Assembly (NCBI RefSeq): GCF_014023275.1
Contig: NZ_CP054698.1
Location: forward strand, 186,001 to 250,000
Source: Nostoc edaphicum CCNP1411
Lineage (GTDB): Bacteria > Cyanobacteriota > Cyanobacteriia > Cyanobacteriales > Nostocaceae
Length of the DNA: 64,000 bases
Direction: 5' to 3'
Each line of letters starts with the position of its first letter. Position 1 is the stretch's first letter. The notes under the pieces are model-generated. The model saw nothing but the letters and a program-made list of their open reading frames with translations. It was not told the DNA's origin and made no database searches. Shown here in pieces: positions 63,637 to 64,000 of this stretch. The position numbers were made by a program, and so were the translations under genes.

Positions 63637-64000
63637 ATGTCTAAACAGCTGGGTCAAAAAATCGCACCTACACCTATATCAAATGATATCAATGTGGTGG
63701 ATTTGATTGATCAATACTTCACCGCTTACAACTCAGCGCGGTTGCGGGAAATCTGCCAGCTACTGAGTCGCGATGTGCTAACGGAAGGCGTCACGGTGGG
63801 AGTTAGCCTTTCCGGTGCGATGACGCCAGCAGGATTCGGGGTTTCAGCGCTTGCGCCCTTAATTCGCAACGGCTTTATTGATTGGATGATTAGCACTGGT
63901 GCAAATCTTTATCACGATATGCATTACGGATTGGGTTTTGAACTCTTTGCTGGTAATCCGTTTTTGGATGATGTGAAACTTCGCCAAGAAGGCACGATCC
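63637..64000 (+). CDS. Deoxyhypusine synthase-like protein, N-terminal part
   Basis: 121 codons open to the right edge, beginning M-S-K-Q-L-G-Q-K-I-A-P. The stretch V-G-V-S-L-S-G-A-M-T-P-A-G-F-G and F-I-D-W-M-I-S-T-G-A-N-L-Y-H-D match the NAD-binding core of the deoxyhypusine synthase family. Bacteria lack eIF5A modification, and homologues of this type are often involved in polyamine metabolism (homospermidine synthase-like or SpeY-like). The C-terminal active-site lysine lies beyond the window, so the activity cannot be judged. Confidence 0.85.
   Translation, partial: MSKQLGQKIAPTPISNDINVVDLIDQYFTAYNSARLREICQLLSRDVLTEGVTVGVSLSGAMTPAGFGVSALAPLIRNGFIDWMISTGANLYHDMHYGLGFELFAGNPFLDDVKLRQEGTI

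Overview
The window is chromosomal DNA from a filamentous, Nostoc-like (Nostocales) cyanobacterium. The evidence is frequent GCGATCGC (HIP1) octamers, heptameric short tandem repeats (STRRs) in many intergenic regions, XisH/XisI genes, a CruF/CruG carotenoid pair, an NblS-type kinase next to purD, and protein families typical of Nostoc. There are no rRNA genes, no recognisable tRNA genes and no CRISPR arrays.

Layout. (1) 1-5.9 kb: the 3' end of thyX, then an accessory stretch (Rpn-type nuclease, a fossil DUF433 antitoxin/toxin pair, XisH-XisI, and a dCTP-deaminase-like membrane protein broken by a frameshift and an IS630 element), then dut, dcd and a CobO-like protein. thyX, dut and dcd all belong to the dUMP/dTMP branch. 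(2) 6.2-16.3 kb: housekeeping genes (adenylate-kinase-like, rph, pgl, zinc-ribbon/FHA protein, M50 protease, RNase HI with an extra C-terminus, cruG/cruF, MlaE permease). (3) 16.7-31.1 kb: small membrane and secreted proteins, a large NB-ARC protein with 14 WD40 repeats, a KamA-type radical SAM enzyme, an SDR, an MFS pump and two glycosyltransferase-like genes. (4) 31.2-34.1 kb: a compact three-gene minus-strand operon: an HsdR_N-like nuclease domain fused to a ParA ATPase, a ParB-like/coiled-coil/HhH protein, and a winged-helix membrane protein. This is the best candidate here for an undescribed system. (5) 34.3-50.8 kb: nblS-purD, an epimerase, argS, a PEP-CTERM protein, a TPR protein, a DUF711 protein facing a 2OG-Fe(II) oxygenase, sfsA, a fasciclin protein, an orphan ModA and a secreted protein. 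(6) 50.9-63.5 kb: an accessory region with a degraded IS66-like element and a pPIWI-RE island (REase, DinG-like helicase, pPIWI-RE protein), preceded by divergent Xre and ImmA/IrrE-type genes. The helicase is frameshifted and the pPIWI-RE gene is split by a second IS630 copy. (7) The window ends inside a deoxyhypusine-synthase-like gene.

The two IS630 copies appear to differ by one nonsense substitution and four single-base homopolymer expansions. Homopolymer errors in the assembly therefore have to be considered for the frameshifts reported here. Several MITE-like inverted-repeat families occur in pairs within the window. All family assignments come from reading motifs by eye, with no database search.
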